A DNA stretch of 64,000 nucleotides, taken from contig PKRG01000004.1 of assembly GCA_017577575.1 (NCBI GenBank), positions 1-64,000 on the forward strand. The letters are read 5' to 3'. Positions 50,720 to 59,610 of this stretch are shown here, one piece after another (the stretch's first letter is position 1; the number at the start of each line of letters is the position of its first letter). The position numbers and the translations under genes were made by a program. The stretch comes from Acidimicrobiia bacterium (GTDB taxonomy: Bacteria > Actinomycetota > Acidimicrobiia > Spongiisociales > ZC4RG35). The notes under the pieces are model-generated. The model saw only the letters and a list, made by a program, of their open reading frames with translations. It ran no database searches and was not told the origin of the DNA.

Positions 50720-50777
50720 TGCGCCGATGAAAGAATCGGCTCACGTCCCGTCCTCGCGTTCCGGTACCGTCAGGCAG

Positions 50778-51704
50778 ATGCCATCCCCTCTCGTGGAGGC
50801 GCGCGGCCTCACCAAGAAGTTCGGTGACTTCGTCGCGGTCGACGCCATCGACTTCGAGATCCGCCCGGGCGAAGCCTTCGGGTTCCTCGGGCCCAACGGG
50901 GCCGGCAAGACCTCGACGATGAAGATGATCACCACCGTCAGCCCGATCACCGACGGGAAGCTGACAGTGTTCGGCCTCGACCCCCGCGACGACGGCGCGG
51001 AGATCCGGTCGCGCCTCGGGGTGGTTCCCCAGGAGAACAACCTCGACGAGGAGCTGACCGTGGAGGAGAACCTCTACATCTACGGGCGGTTCCACGACAT
51101 CCCCAAGCCGGTCATCCGCCGCCGCATCGAGGAGCTCCTCGAGTTCGCCCAACTGGTCGAGAAGCGGAAAGCCCGGGTCGAGAACCTGTCGGGAGGGATG
51201 CAGCGGCGGCTGGTGATCGCCCGCGCCCTGATCAACGAGCCGGACCTGGTGATCCTCGACGAGCCCACCACCGGCCTCGACCCGCAAGCCCGCCACGTCC
51301 TCTGGGACCGCCTCTACCGCCTGAAGCAAGAAGGGGCGACGCTGATCATCACCACCCATTACATGGACGAGGCCGAGCAGCTGTGCGACCGGCTGGTCGT
51401 GATGGACAAGGGAAAGATCGTCGCCGAAGGCTCGCCCCAGGAGCTGATCCAGCGCTACTCCACCCGGGAGGTCGTGGAGCTGCGGTTCGCTCCGGGAGCG
51501 GTGGAGACGAACCTCGACCGCCTCGACGGCCTCGGCAACCGCATGGAGGCGCTCGCCGATCGGGTGCTGATCTACACCGACGACGCCGAGGCCCTCATCG
51601 ACGAGATCCACCGCCGGGGAGTGGAGTTCGAGCAGCGCCTCACGCGCCGGTCCACCCTCGAGGACGTGTTCCTGCACCTGACGGGGCGGAGGCTCATCGA
51701 CTGA
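50778..51704 (+). CDS. ABC-2 exporter ATP-binding protein (NodI/drug type)
   Basis: 308 residues. Walker A FLGPNGAGKTSTMKMI, Q-loop GVVPQENNLDEELTV, signature ENLSGGMQRRLVIARAL, Walker B LVILDEPTTGLDPQARH and the H-loop His in IITTHYMDEAEQL are all intact, and a C-terminal DrrA-like region follows. Drives export with the two membrane subunits downstream. ATG 50778 is chosen because it starts the conserved MPSPLVEARGLTKKFGDFVA; an in-frame ATG at 50727 lies near the promoter. Confidence 0.95.
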   Translation: MPSPLVEARGLTKKFGDFVAVDAIDFEIRPGEAFGFLGPNGAGKTSTMKMITTVSPITDGKLTVFGLDPRDDGAEIRSRLGVVPQENNLDEELTVEENLYIYGRFHDIPKPVIRRRIEELLEFAQLVEKRKARVENLSGGMQRRLVIARALINEPDLVILDEPTTGLDPQARHVLWDRLYRLKQEGATLIITTHYMDEAEQLCDRLVVMDKGKIVAEGSPQELIQRYSTREVVELRFAPGAVETNLDRLDGLGNRMEALADRVLIYTDDAEALIDEIHRRGVEFEQRLTRRSTLEDVFLHLTGRRLID

Positions 51705-52498
51705 TGGCGACGCTCACGAACGCCCTGCGTGTCGTCGAGGCGGACTACATCAACTACCGCCGCACCTGGCGCGGGCGGATCATCTCCACCTTCCTCAACC
51801 CGATCCTGTTCCTCGCCGGCATGGGCCTCATCCTCGGCCAGCTGGTCGACCGGGGCCAGGGCGAGGCGCAGCTCCCGGTGCCCTTTCTCACGTTCGTCGC
51901 CACCGGGCTGATCGCCGCCACGGCCATGCAGACCGGGTTCGGCGAAGGGGCGTGGCCGATCCTCGCCGGCATCAAATGGCGGAAGACGTTCCACGCCATC
52001 GTCGTCACCCCCCTCTCCGTCGCCGACCTGGTCAACGGGATCCTGATCTGGGGTGCGATCCACCTCGCCTTCGCCTCCGGGGTGTTCGCCGTCCTCGCCG
52101 CCGTCTTCGGGGCGCTCGAGCCGGGCCCCGCCCTCCTGTCGATCGTCCCCGCCGCGCTCGGCGGCTTGGCATTCCAGGCGGCGGCCACCGCCTACAGCGC
52201 CCGGCTCGAGGACGACATGAACCTGACCAACGCCTTCAGGTTCGTGATCATGCCGCTGTACCTGTTCTCCGGCACGTTCTTTCCGATCTCCCAGCTCCCC
52301 GATTGGCTGGAGCCGGTGGCGTTCGCCACGCCTCTCTTCCATGCGGTGGAGCTGACCCGCAAGGTCGCCCTCCCCGGCGTCGGCGCCCCCGTCGTGACGA
52401 CGGTCCCTACCTGGGTCAACGTCGCCTACCTGGTGGCGATGATCACGGTGGCCTGGGTGCTGGCGATCCGATCGATGCGAGAGAGGTTGCAGAAATGA
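51704..52498 (+). CDS. ABC-2 exporter permease, first subunit
   Basis: 264 residues, six hydrophobic helices, NodJ/DrrB type. RRTWRGRIISTFLNPILFLA opens it, KWRKTFHAIVVTPLSVADLV is the conserved cytoplasmic loop, and FVIMPLYLFSGTFFPISQLP is the signature before the last helices. The ATG overlaps the ATPase stop (TGATG) and its stop overlaps the second permease (ATGA). Confidence 0.93.
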   Translation: MATLTNALRVVEADYINYRRTWRGRIISTFLNPILFLAGMGLILGQLVDRGQGEAQLPVPFLTFVATGLIAATAMQTGFGEGAWPILAGIKWRKTFHAIVVTPLSVADLVNGILIWGAIHLAFASGVFAVLAAVFGALEPGPALLSIVPAALGGLAFQAAATAYSARLEDDMNLTNAFRFVIMPLYLFSGTFFPISQLPDWLEPVAFATPLFHAVELTRKVALPGVGAPVVTTVPTWVNVAYLVAMITVAWVLAIRSMRERLQK

Positions 52499-53298
52499 CC
52501 GCCCCCGCCACCACCACCCGGGGCCCGGTCCGGCGCGGCTCCAGGGCACATCGCCTGCTCGAACGCAACTACCTGGTCTACAGGCGGGTCTGGAAGGTCA
52601 TCTTCAGCGGCTTCTTCGAACCCGTCTTCTACCTGTTCTCGATCGGGATCGGGCTGGGTGCCCTGATCGGCGAGGTGACGCTCCCGAGTGGTGAGTCCGT
52701 CGGCTACACCGCGTTCGTGGCGCCCGCCCTGCTCGCCTCGTCGGCGATGAACGGTGCCGTGCTCGAGTCGACGATGAACATCTTCTTCAAGCTCAAGTTC
52801 GGCAAGGTGTACGACGGGATGCTGACCACGCCGATGAAGCCCATGGACATCGCCGTGGGGGAGATCATCTGGTGCCTGTTCCGGGGCTTCCTCTACGCGG
52901 CGGCGTTCCTGGTCATCGCCCTGGTGATGGGCCTCGTCCGGGGCTGGATGTGGATCCTGGCCCTGCCGGCTTGTGTGCTGATCGGCTTCGCCTTCGCCGC
53001 CTGCGGCTTCGCCGCCACCACGTGGATGAAGAGCTGGCAGGACTTCGACATGGTGCAGCTGGTGACCGTGCCCCTGTTCCTGTTCTCCGCCACCTTCTAC
53101 CCCCTGGACGTCTACCCGCCGGTCCTGCAGCAAATCACCAAGTTCTCTCCGCTCTACCACGGGGTCGAGTTGACCCGGGGGTTCATGCTGTCCTCCCCGG
53201 ACCCGTCGATGTTCGGCCACGCCGCCTTCCTGTTGGTGATGGGCCTGATCGGCCTGGCCATCACCCGCCGCCGCCTGGAGAAGCTGCTGCTCAGTTGA
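52495..53298 (+). CDS. ABC-2 exporter permease, second subunit
   Basis: 267 residues, six hydrophobic helices, of the same family as the previous gene but only distantly similar. RNYLVYRRVWKVIFSGFFEP, GKVYDGMLTTPMKPMDIAVG and VPLFLFSATFYPLDVYPPVL mark the fold. It forms a heterodimeric channel with the first permease. The exported compound is unknown; the MerR-like promoter suggests a toxic small molecule. Confidence 0.93.
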   Translation: MTAPATTTRGPVRRGSRAHRLLERNYLVYRRVWKVIFSGFFEPVFYLFSIGIGLGALIGEVTLPSGESVGYTAFVAPALLASSAMNGAVLESTMNIFFKLKFGKVYDGMLTTPMKPMDIAVGEIIWCLFRGFLYAAAFLVIALVMGLVRGWMWILALPACVLIGFAFAACGFAATTWMKSWQDFDMVQLVTVPLFLFSATFYPLDVYPPVLQQITKFSPLYHGVELTRGFMLSSPDPSMFGHAAFLLVMGLIGLAITRRRLEKLLLS

Positions 53299-53347
53299 CC
53301 TCTGCGGGAACGGCGCTGCGGAGCCTGTTCAGCCCACGCCGGCGGTG

Positions 53348-53365
53348 AGAGCCCGCACCGGCTCT
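53348..53365 (+). terminator. weak hairpin after the ABC exporter operon
   Basis: AGAGCC at 53348-53353 pairs with GGCTCT at 53360-53365 across a 6-base loop, followed by AGTCTTCTCGCTC. It lies 50 bases after the second permease stop and 14 bases before the next start. The stem is short and the T content low. Confidence 0.3.
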
Positions 53366-53378
53366 AGTCTTCTCGCTC

Positions 53379-54002
53379 ATGTCGATGGCGGCGCTCGCCC
53401 GGTCCGAGAGGATGCTGCTCTGCGACCTCATGCTGGAGCTCGGGCCCGACGCGCCGACGTTGTGCGAGGGCTGGAGCGTCATCGACCTGGCGGCCCATCT
53501 CGTGGTGCGGGAACACGACCTGTGGGCGGCTCCGGGCATCGTGGTCGGCGGTCCCTTCCGCCCCATGCTCGAACAGGCCATGCGGCGCCGACGCGGCCAG
53601 GGCCTCGAGCGGCTGGTCGAGATCGTCCGCGGCGGCGCTCCCCGCATCTACCGCCTGGTCCCTTCCGGCGCCCAGCTCGCCGAGTTCTTCGTCCACCACG
53701 AAGACGTGCGCCGCGCCAACGGCTCGGAGCCGCGCCACGGGCCCGCCGAGCTCGACGAGGCCCTCGCCCGCCTGATCCGAGCGACCGGCGCCCGCCTCCT
53801 GTCCCGGGTCGAAAGCGGAGTGGACGTCGTCTGGAACGGCGGGGTGCTGTACCGCCACGGCGCCGAGCCACGGGCGGTGCTGTCGGGGCCACCGGGCGAG
53901 CTGATCCTCTATCTGATGGGCCGCCGGTCCGCCGCCCGGGTGCAGCTGTCCGGAGACTCCGCCGCGGTCGAGGCCCTGGAGAAGGCGAAGCTGGGCATCT
54001 GA
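53379..54002 (+). CDS. DinB-fold protein, TIGR03085/maleylpyruvate isomerase type
   Basis: 207 residues. ARSERMLLCDLMLELGPDAP then TLCEGWSVIDLAAHLVVREH begins the four-helix metal-binding fold; a His in the second helix and FFVHHEDVRRAN give the metal ligands. The C-terminal domain (GPPGELILYLMGRR, then VQLSGD) is the SCP2-like part of these proteins. Members include mycothiol-dependent isomerases. The stop overlaps the ATG of the next gene (TGATG). Confidence 0.88.
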   Translation: MSMAALARSERMLLCDLMLELGPDAPTLCEGWSVIDLAAHLVVREHDLWAAPGIVVGGPFRPMLEQAMRRRRGQGLERLVEIVRGGAPRIYRLVPSGAQLAEFFVHHEDVRRANGSEPRHGPAELDEALARLIRATGARLLSRVESGVDVVWNGGVLYRHGAEPRAVLSGPPGELILYLMGRRSAARVQLSGDSAAVEALEKAKLGI

Positions 54003-54604
54003 TGGCGCAGGTGCTGGCCACCCTCGCCGTGGTGCTGGCGACGATCCTCGCCGGCCTGTCGCTCATCCCCCAGATCCTCAAGCTGGTCAGAACCCGCGAC
54101 GCCGCCGGGGTCTCGGCGACGTGGCCGGCGATCGGGCTGGTCACCAACGGGGCCTGGTGTGCCTACCTCATCCAGGCGGGGCTCTGGCCCGCTTCGATCT
54201 CGACGATGCTGATGGTCGTCTTCTACAGCGTCGTGATGTGGGGGCTCGCCCGGGCGGGAAGATCGCTCGGAGCTTCTCTCCTGCGCGGCGCGGTGTGGAC
54301 GGCGACGCTGGTGGTGATCACCCTCGTCGGAGGGTGGCTGGCTCTGGGGACGGTCCTGGGGTTCTCCCAGTTCCTCCAGGTGGCGCCGGCGATCTTCACC
54401 GCGTATCGGACTTCCCGTCCCACTGGGATCGCGCCCGCCACGTGGTGGATCGCCGGCGGTGAGGGGGCGCTGTGGGGGTACTACGGGTGGTTCCACGGCG
54501 ACGCCCCGATCATGATCTTCGCCGTCACCTACGTGACCACGTCGGCGTTGATGCTGATCCGCTACTACACGGTGGCCCGCCAGCCGTCGCCGCTCTCCCC
54601 CTGA
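54002..54604 (+). CDS. PQ-loop/SWEET-like membrane protein
   Basis: 200 residues, about seven hydrophobic helices in two three-helix bundles. The first PQ motif is LSLIPQILKLVRTRDAAGVS; the second repeat has GFSQFLQVAPAIFTAYRTSR in which PQ is replaced by VAP. Family members (SemiSWEET, KDEL receptor, cystinosin) carry sugars or amino acids across membranes. The substrate is not known. Convergent with dusB, with the stops 7 bases apart. Confidence 0.8.
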   Translation: MAQVLATLAVVLATILAGLSLIPQILKLVRTRDAAGVSATWPAIGLVTNGAWCAYLIQAGLWPASISTMLMVVFYSVVMWGLARAGRSLGASLLRGAVWTATLVVITLVGGWLALGTVLGFSQFLQVAPAIFTAYRTSRPTGIAPATWWIAGGEGALWGYYGWFHGDAPIMIFAVTYVTTSALMLIRYYTVARQPSPLSP

Positions 54605-54611
54605 GCGGCGC

Positions 54612-55727
54612 TCAGCCCCCGGAAACGACGAGCTCGGCCTCGGGATCCAGCCGGTCGATCTCCCGGCTGTCGAGGTAGCCGGCGGGGAGCTTGACCTTGC
54701 GGGGGCCGCCGGCATGGCCCCTCACCATGCGGGCCGCCTCAGGCGGGAACGGGATGGTCGGGTCGAGCTGGGCGAGCAGCTCGTCGAGCTCGTCGAGGTC
54801 GGCCACCTGCGACAAACGGGCCCGGAGCTCGCGGCCGACCGGGAATCCTTTCAAATACCAGGTCGGATGCCGGCGGAAGAGGTTGATGCCCACCCGGGGC
54901 CCGTAGTGCTCCACGAGCAGACGGGCGTGGAGTCGCATCGTGTCGGCGATCTCGCCGAGGCGGGGCGGCTCGGGGATCGGCCGGCCAGACAGCGCCGCCG
55001 CCAGCTCGGCGAACAGCCACGGACGGCCCAGGCAGCCACGTCCCACCACGATGCCGTCGCATCCGGTCGTCTCGATCATCCGCACGGCGTCCTCGGCGGT
55101 CCAGATGTCCCCGTTGCCCAGCACCGGGATGCGGACGTGTGCCTTCAACTCGGCGATCGCCTCCCACCGGGCGGATCCCGAGTACCTCTGCTCGGCGGTG
55201 CGGGCGTGGAGCGCCACCGCCGCCGCCCCGGCCTCCTCCGCCGCCCGCCCGGCGTCGAGGTAGGTGAGGTGTTCGTCGTCGATTCCCATCCGGAACTTGA
55301 CGGTGACGGGCACGTCGCCGGCTCCCTCCACCGCCGCCGACACGATGGCCGAGAACAGCCCGATCTTCCAGGGCAGTGCCGCCCCTCCGCCGTGGCGGGT
55401 GACTTTGGGCACCGGGCAGCCGAAGTTCAGGTCGATGTGGTGGACGCCGAACTCCTCCACCAACAGCCGCGCCGCCGCCCCTACCGAGTTGGGCTCGGTG
55501 CCGTAGAGCTGGATCGAGCGGATGTCCTCTTCGGGAGCGAACCTGGCGTTGGCGAGCGTCTTCTCGTCTCGCTCGAGCAGCGCCCGCGCCCCGATCATCT
55601 CCGATACGTAGAGCCCCGCCCCGTACCGGCGGCAGAGGGTGCGGAAAGGCGCGTTGGTGACGCCCGCCATGGGGGCGAGCACGACCGGCGGGTCGACGCG
55701 CAAGGATCCGATCGAGAGAGGGGTCAC
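54612..55727 (-). CDS. dusB: tRNA-dihydrouridine synthase
   Basis: 371 residues, FMN TIM-barrel. VVLAPMAGVTNAPFRTLCRR, then HIDLNFGCPVPKVTRHGGGA with the catalytic Cys, KFRMGIDDEHLTYLD, ALHARTAEQRYSG and VGRGCLGRPWLFAEL are the Dus signatures; overall it is closest to DusB. Reduces specific uridines in tRNA. The C-terminal RNA-binding helices end near residue 330. GTG start at 55727. Confidence 0.95.
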   Translation of the reverse strand: MTPLSIGSLRVDPPVVLAPMAGVTNAPFRTLCRRYGAGLYVSEMIGARALLERDEKTLANARFAPEEDIRSIQLYGTEPNSVGAAARLLVEEFGVHHIDLNFGCPVPKVTRHGGGAALPWKIGLFSAIVSAAVEGAGDVPVTVKFRMGIDDEHLTYLDAGRAAEEAGAAAVALHARTAEQRYSGSARWEAIAELKAHVRIPVLGNGDIWTAEDAVRMIETTGCDGIVVGRGCLGRPWLFAELAAALSGRPIPEPPRLGEIADTMRLHARLLVEHYGPRVGINLFRRHPTWYLKGFPVGRELRARLSQVADLDELDELLAQLDPTIPFPPEAARMVRGHAGGPRKVKLPAGYLDSREIDRLDPEAELVVSGG

Positions 55728-55754
55728 ACAGAAAGGGTAGGCGGGTGGGCCGGT

Positions 55755-56168
55755 TCAGCCGCCCAGCACGCTGGCGTCGGCGATGTTCTGCAAGCGGACG
55801 CGCCCCCGGGCGACGAGCTTTCCGTCCTCTTCGCGGGTCACGGAGACGTCCCACAGCTGCTGGGTGCGGCCGCGGTGGATCGGCGTCGCCTCGCCCACGA
55901 GCACCCCTTCCCGGACCGAACGCAGGAAGTCGGTCGAGTTGTTGACCCCCACGCAGCCCATCAGGCCTCGCTCCATCGCCCACAGGGCCGCGCCGGTCGA
56001 GGCCAGCGTCTCGACGAGGGTGCAGTAGAGGCCACCGTGCACGACCCCGTAGGGCTGATGGTGGTGGGGACGCACGGCCACGCGCCCGACGCAGCGGTCG
56101 GCGGTCGCTTCGGTGATCTCGATGTCACTGTGGGTGACGTAGTTGATTCCGGCGTGAAAGTCGACCAT
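55755..56168 (-). CDS. PaaI-type hotdog thioesterase
   Basis: 137 residues, single hotdog fold: GVVHGGLYCTLVETLASTGA supplies the active-site Gly-Gly and acid on the central helix, GVNNSTDFLRSVREGVLVGE and QLWDVSVTREEDGKLVARGR the strands. Hydrolyses an acyl-CoA, probably aromatic or free-CoA detoxifying. Sits 27 bases before dusB in the same direction. Confidence 0.9.
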   Translation of the reverse strand: MVDFHAGINYVTHSDIEITEATADRCVGRVAVRPHHHQPYGVVHGGLYCTLVETLASTGAALWAMERGLMGCVGVNNSTDFLRSVREGVLVGEATPIHRGRTQQLWDVSVTREEDGKLVARGRVRLQNIADASVLGG

Positions 56169-56203
56169 CTCAGCGGGGAACCCTAACGGCGGAGTAGCCT
56201 CGG

Positions 56204-56551
56204 ATGGTCATGCAGGTGATGCGCTACGAGGACGCGCCCGCCTACCAGTTCTCCGACCTGTGGGTTCGTGAGTTGTCCCCCGACGCCATGCAGGCAGGCT
56301 CGCTGGCCGAGATCGTCCTGCCGATCGGCGTGGAGCGCCCCCCTCGACGATCCCAGAAGAAGGATCGGGTATACGTGGGCATCAGCGGCGAGGTGGAGTT
56401 CACCGTCGAGGGGAGCCGGGTGCACATACGGCGGGGCGACGTGATCCACATCGCCGAAGGCGAGGAGTACGGGTACTTCAACGGCGGCCAGCAGGAGGCC
56501 CGGCTCCTGCTCTTCCGGTCCCCGGCGCCCTCACCGCCGGAAGAGAGCTGA
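56204..56551 (+). CDS. small cupin protein
   Basis: 115 residues, one cupin barrel. YVGISGEVEFTVEGSRVHIR followed by RGDVIHIAEGEEYGYFNGG covers the two cupin motifs; only one metal His is clear (VIHIAEG), so metal binding is uncertain. The function is unknown. Its stop directly abuts the stop of the convergent maf gene. Confidence 0.85.
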   Translation: MVMQVMRYEDAPAYQFSDLWVRELSPDAMQAGSLAEIVLPIGVERPPRRSQKKDRVYVGISGEVEFTVEGSRVHIRRGDVIHIAEGEEYGYFNGGQQEARLLLFRSPAPSPPEES

Positions 56552-57130
56552 TCAGCCGATCGACGAGACGCCCGCCCGGGCGAGGAGGCGGCGCGTGGCC
56601 GGAAGCGGCAGCCCCACCACCGTGGTGGGGTGGCCCTCGATCGACTCGACCAGTACCGCTCCCCTGCCTTGGAGGGCATAGGCGCCGGCCTTGTCGAGCG
56701 GCTCGCCGGTGGCGATGTAGTCGTCGATCTCCCGATCCGTTAGGGGCAGGAATCGGACGAGCGCCGTCTCGACGGTCGAGTCGAGCACGACCCGTCCCTT
56801 CTCGACGATGGCAACCGCCACCGCCGTCATGACCTGGTGCACATCCCCCGACAGCCGCTCGAGCATCGCCCGGGCCTCCGCCGGGTGCTCCGGCTTGCCC
56901 ATCACGGTGCCACGGTGCACGACGATCGTGTCGGCGCCGACCGCCACCGTGCCCTCGCGTGCGACGGCCCGGGCCTTGTCCCGGGCGAGCCGCTCCACGT
57001 AGGCCAGCGGCTCCTCTCCGGGCCGGCGCGACTCGTCCACGTCAGCGGGCTGCACCTCGAAGGGGATGTCCAACAGGGCCAGGAGCTCCGACCGCCGGGG
57101 AGACCCGGAAGCCAACACGACCTTCGTCAC
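56552..57130 (-). CDS. maf: Maf-family nucleotide pyrophosphatase
   Basis: 192 residues. VVLASGSPRRSELLALLDIP with the SxSPRR motif, VERLARDKARAVA, GADTIVVHRGTVMGKPEHPA with the catalytic Asp, and SGDVHQVMTAVAV, TGEPLDKAGAYALQGRGAVL are the Maf signatures. Hydrolyses dTTP, UTP or modified nucleotides to monophosphates. GTG start at 57130 overlaps the amidohydrolase stop (GTGA). Confidence 0.95.
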   Translation of the reverse strand: MTKVVLASGSPRRSELLALLDIPFEVQPADVDESRRPGEEPLAYVERLARDKARAVAREGTVAVGADTIVVHRGTVMGKPEHPAEARAMLERLSGDVHQVMTAVAVAIVEKGRVVLDSTVETALVRFLPLTDREIDDYIATGEPLDKAGAYALQGRGAVLVESIEGHPTTVVGLPLPATRRLLARAGVSSIG

Positions 57131-58188
57131 CGCAGTCTCACTCCTCTCCGCAGCACGGCCACGGGGCGTTCCAACGCCGTGGGGTCCTCGTAGGGATCAC
57201 GGTCGAAGAAGACGGCGTCGGCGGGCGCCCCGGGAGCGAAGGCGGCCTCCCTCTGCGTGAACGAATAGGCGCTGGCGGAGGCGGCGTCGACGGCCCGCTG
57301 CGGGTCGAGGCCCAGGCGGACGAGAGCGGTCACCTCCCGACCCACCTCGGGCGACGGCACCGCCAGGTCGGTGCCTGCCAGCACCCGCACTCCATCCGGG
57401 AGGTCGGAGAGCAGGGAGGCGACGTTGTCGAGGCCGGCGGCGAGGAGCCTGCCGCCACTGGAGTCGGGGCCGAGGGCTTCGATGAGCGCCTCGCAGCGGA
57501 GGACCGTGGGGACCCATGCCGCTCCCCGGGCGGCCATCACCTCCAGGTCGCCTGCAGTGAGGAACAAGCCGTGTTCGATCGAGTCGACGCCCGCCGCCAC
57601 CGCCCAGGAAGCCACATCCGGTGCCATGGTGTGGACCGCCACCCGCGCCCCGGCCGAATGCGCCACTTCGACCGCGGTCCGGAGCTGCTCGAAGTCGAAG
57701 TTGGGCAACGCCCCCCTTCCCTTGCGGGGCCAGTCCCCCACCAGCTTCACCCACCCTGCGCCTTCGGACGCCGCCCGGCGGACGACCTCGGTGAGACCGT
57801 CCGGGTCCGTCTCGACGGCGAAGCCCGGGTAGTAGCCGCCCTCGACTGCGACGATCCTCGCCGCCCCCTCGAACTCGGGCGCCGCCGAGGGGGGTGCGTC
57901 GGTGAGGGTGGCGACGACGGAGCCGTCGCACCATCCCTTGTCCATGACCAGGAAGACCCCGCCCTCGAGACAGGCAAAAGCCCGCTCACGGATCCGTCCC
58001 GGCTCGCCGGGCCTCAGCTCCAGCTCGTCGGCGGCGAGATGGGAGTGGGAGTCGACGAGCCCGGGCAGGGCCCACCATCCGGAGCCGAGCTCTGTGTCTC
58101 CGCCGGCGGGCTCCCGCCATCGTCCATCGTCTCCCACGGACAGCTCCAGGGCTTCTGCCCCGCCGGGAGGGCGTAGGACCACCTGCAT
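57127..58188 (-). CDS. amidohydrolase family protein
   Basis: 353 residues. Metal ligands: ALPGLVDSHSHLAADE (HxH), WVKLVGDWPRKG with a Lys that may be carboxylated, RVAVHTMAPD, SIEHGLFLT and VLAGTDLAVPSPE with the Asp. This layout matches imidazolonepropionase/prolidase-like hydrolases of the PF01979 group. The substrate is unknown. Translated together with maf. Divergent from the S41 protease genes; the start is 29 bases from the next one, so the promoters overlap. Confidence 0.88.
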   Translation of the reverse strand: MQVVLRPPGGAEALELSVGDDGRWREPAGGDTELGSGWWALPGLVDSHSHLAADELELRPGEPGRIRERAFACLEGGVFLVMDKGWCDGSVVATLTDAPPSAAPEFEGAARIVAVEGGYYPGFAVETDPDGLTEVVRRAASEGAGWVKLVGDWPRKGRGALPNFDFEQLRTAVEVAHSAGARVAVHTMAPDVASWAVAAGVDSIEHGLFLTAGDLEVMAARGAAWVPTVLRCEALIEALGPDSSGGRLLAAGLDNVASLLSDLPDGVRVLAGTDLAVPSPEVGREVTALVRLGLDPQRAVDAASASAYSFTQREAAFAPGAPADAVFFDRDPYEDPTALERPVAVLRRGVRLR

Positions 58189-58217
58189 CGGGGGCAACGG
58201 TAACCGAGCCGTATGCT

Positions 58218-59606
58218 GTGACCGTGCGCCGCCTCGCCCTCTTCGTCGCCCTCGTGGCTGTCGCGTGCGGATCGCCTCCGTCGTCGACCCCGGCGACCGA
58301 CCCGGCGCCGACGACACCGACGACGGTCGCCACCACCCAGCCCCCGACGACGACCACCACCCCGTTAGCCGAGTACACGGTCGACGACTGCGGAACCCCG
58401 CCCGTGACATTCGCGCTGTTGTGCGATGTCTACGAGCTGATCGCCGCCCATCACGTCGACGCCCCGTTCGACCCGGCCGAGCTGGCCGCCGGAGCGCAGC
58501 TGGGCATCGACGCCTACGAGCCGGACCGGCCCGGGGGCCCGCCGGAGAGATTCGTGTGCGCCGTCCCCCACGAGGCGTTCGAACGCATCTGCGGCTCGGT
58601 CGCCGACCGGGCACGCGCGGGCACCGGCGACCTCGAGGACGTGGTGGAAGCCGGCGTCGCGTCGATGATCGCCTACAGCCTCGACCCGTTCACCTACTAC
58701 ATCCCGCCCGAGCTGTCGGGAGCGTTGACTGAGGACGGCCTCGTCACCGCGGTGGGTCTCCTGCTCGAGATCGTCAACCCGGCCGGCTCGAGGTGCACGG
58801 TGGCCGAACCCCCCTGTCGGATGGAGGTCGTCCTGGCGGTGGCGGAAGGCTCCGCATACGAGGCGGGGGTCCGTCCGGCCGATGTGATCGAGGCGATCGA
58901 CGGGATCCCGACCGAGGGAATGACCCTCGTCGAGGCGGCCGCCCTGCTCGACGGAGGCGAAGGGTCCGAGGTGACTCTCACCGTCGAGCGGCCCGACGGC
59001 TCCATCGAGGAGATCCTCGTCGAGCGGCGACCGCCCGAGGTCCCGACCCTCGTCGCCGAACAGGTGGGCGACGTCGGCTACATCCGGCTGCCGGATTTCA
59101 ATCCCGATATCCCCGAATTCATCCACTCGGCCCTGGAGGAGTGGCGAGACGCCGACGCGCTGGTTCTCGACCTGCGAGACAACCCGGGCGGCTACGTGGA
59201 CGTGGCCACTCTGGTCGCCAGCGAGTTCCTGCCCGACGGATCGGTGATGCGCACCGAGGCGCCCACCGAGGTGCTCGACTACCCGGTCCAGGAGGGCGGG
59301 CTCGCCACGTCCGGGCCGGAGCTGACGGTGATAGTCAACGGAGGATCGGCCTCGGCGGCGGAGATCGTGGCTGCGGTCCTCCAGGAGAGAGAACGTGCGA
59401 CGATCGTAGGTGAGGCGACGTTCGGTAAGGACACTGTGCAGATAGGATTCCCGCTCAGGAACGACGGGGAGCTTCGCGTGACGGTCGCCCGCTGGGTGAC
59501 GCCCGAAGGATCCACGGTGGCCGGTCGAGGTGTCGTGCCGGACGTCATCGTCGAGATCCCCCCGGATGCCTCACCGGAAGAAGTCGTGGACCTCGCCCTG
59601 GGATGA
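58218..59606 (+). CDS. S41 family C-terminal processing-type protease, lipoprotein (first of two)
   Basis: 462 residues. A lipobox (VALVAVAC, Cys about residue 17) and a Thr/Pro-rich linker precede an N-terminal helical domain, a PDZ domain (about 190-275: VLAVAEGSAYEAGVRPADVI, EAIDGIPTEGMTLVEAAALL) and the S41 catalytic core with Ser in GGSASAAEIVAAVLQER and Lys in VGEATFGKDTVQIGFPL. A membrane-anchored outside protease. GTG 58218 is used; GTG 58224 is also possible. A paralogue follows directly. Confidence 0.92.
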   Translation: MTVRRLALFVALVAVACGSPPSSTPATDPAPTTPTTVATTQPPTTTTTPLAEYTVDDCGTPPVTFALLCDVYELIAAHHVDAPFDPAELAAGAQLGIDAYEPDRPGGPPERFVCAVPHEAFERICGSVADRARAGTGDLEDVVEAGVASMIAYSLDPFTYYIPPELSGALTEDGLVTAVGLLLEIVNPAGSRCTVAEPPCRMEVVLAVAEGSAYEAGVRPADVIEAIDGIPTEGMTLVEAAALLDGGEGSEVTLTVERPDGSIEEILVERRPPEVPTLVAEQVGDVGYIRLPDFNPDIPEFIHSALEEWRDADALVLDLRDNPGGYVDVATLVASEFLPDGSVMRTEAPTEVLDYPVQEGGLATSGPELTVIVNGGSASAAEIVAAVLQERERATIVGEATFGKDTVQIGFPLRNDGELRVTVARWVTPEGSTVAGRGVVPDVIVEIPPDASPEEVVDLALG

Positions 59607-59610
59607 ACGG

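Noticed and set aside
46347..54615. The same 15-base palindrome CTGAGCGGCGCTCAG occurs at 46347-46361 (before deoD) and 54601-54615 (between convergent stops).
   Set aside because: In 64 kb of GC-rich DNA a shared 15-mer is expected by chance, and the two places (a promoter gap and overlapping stop codons) have nothing in common.
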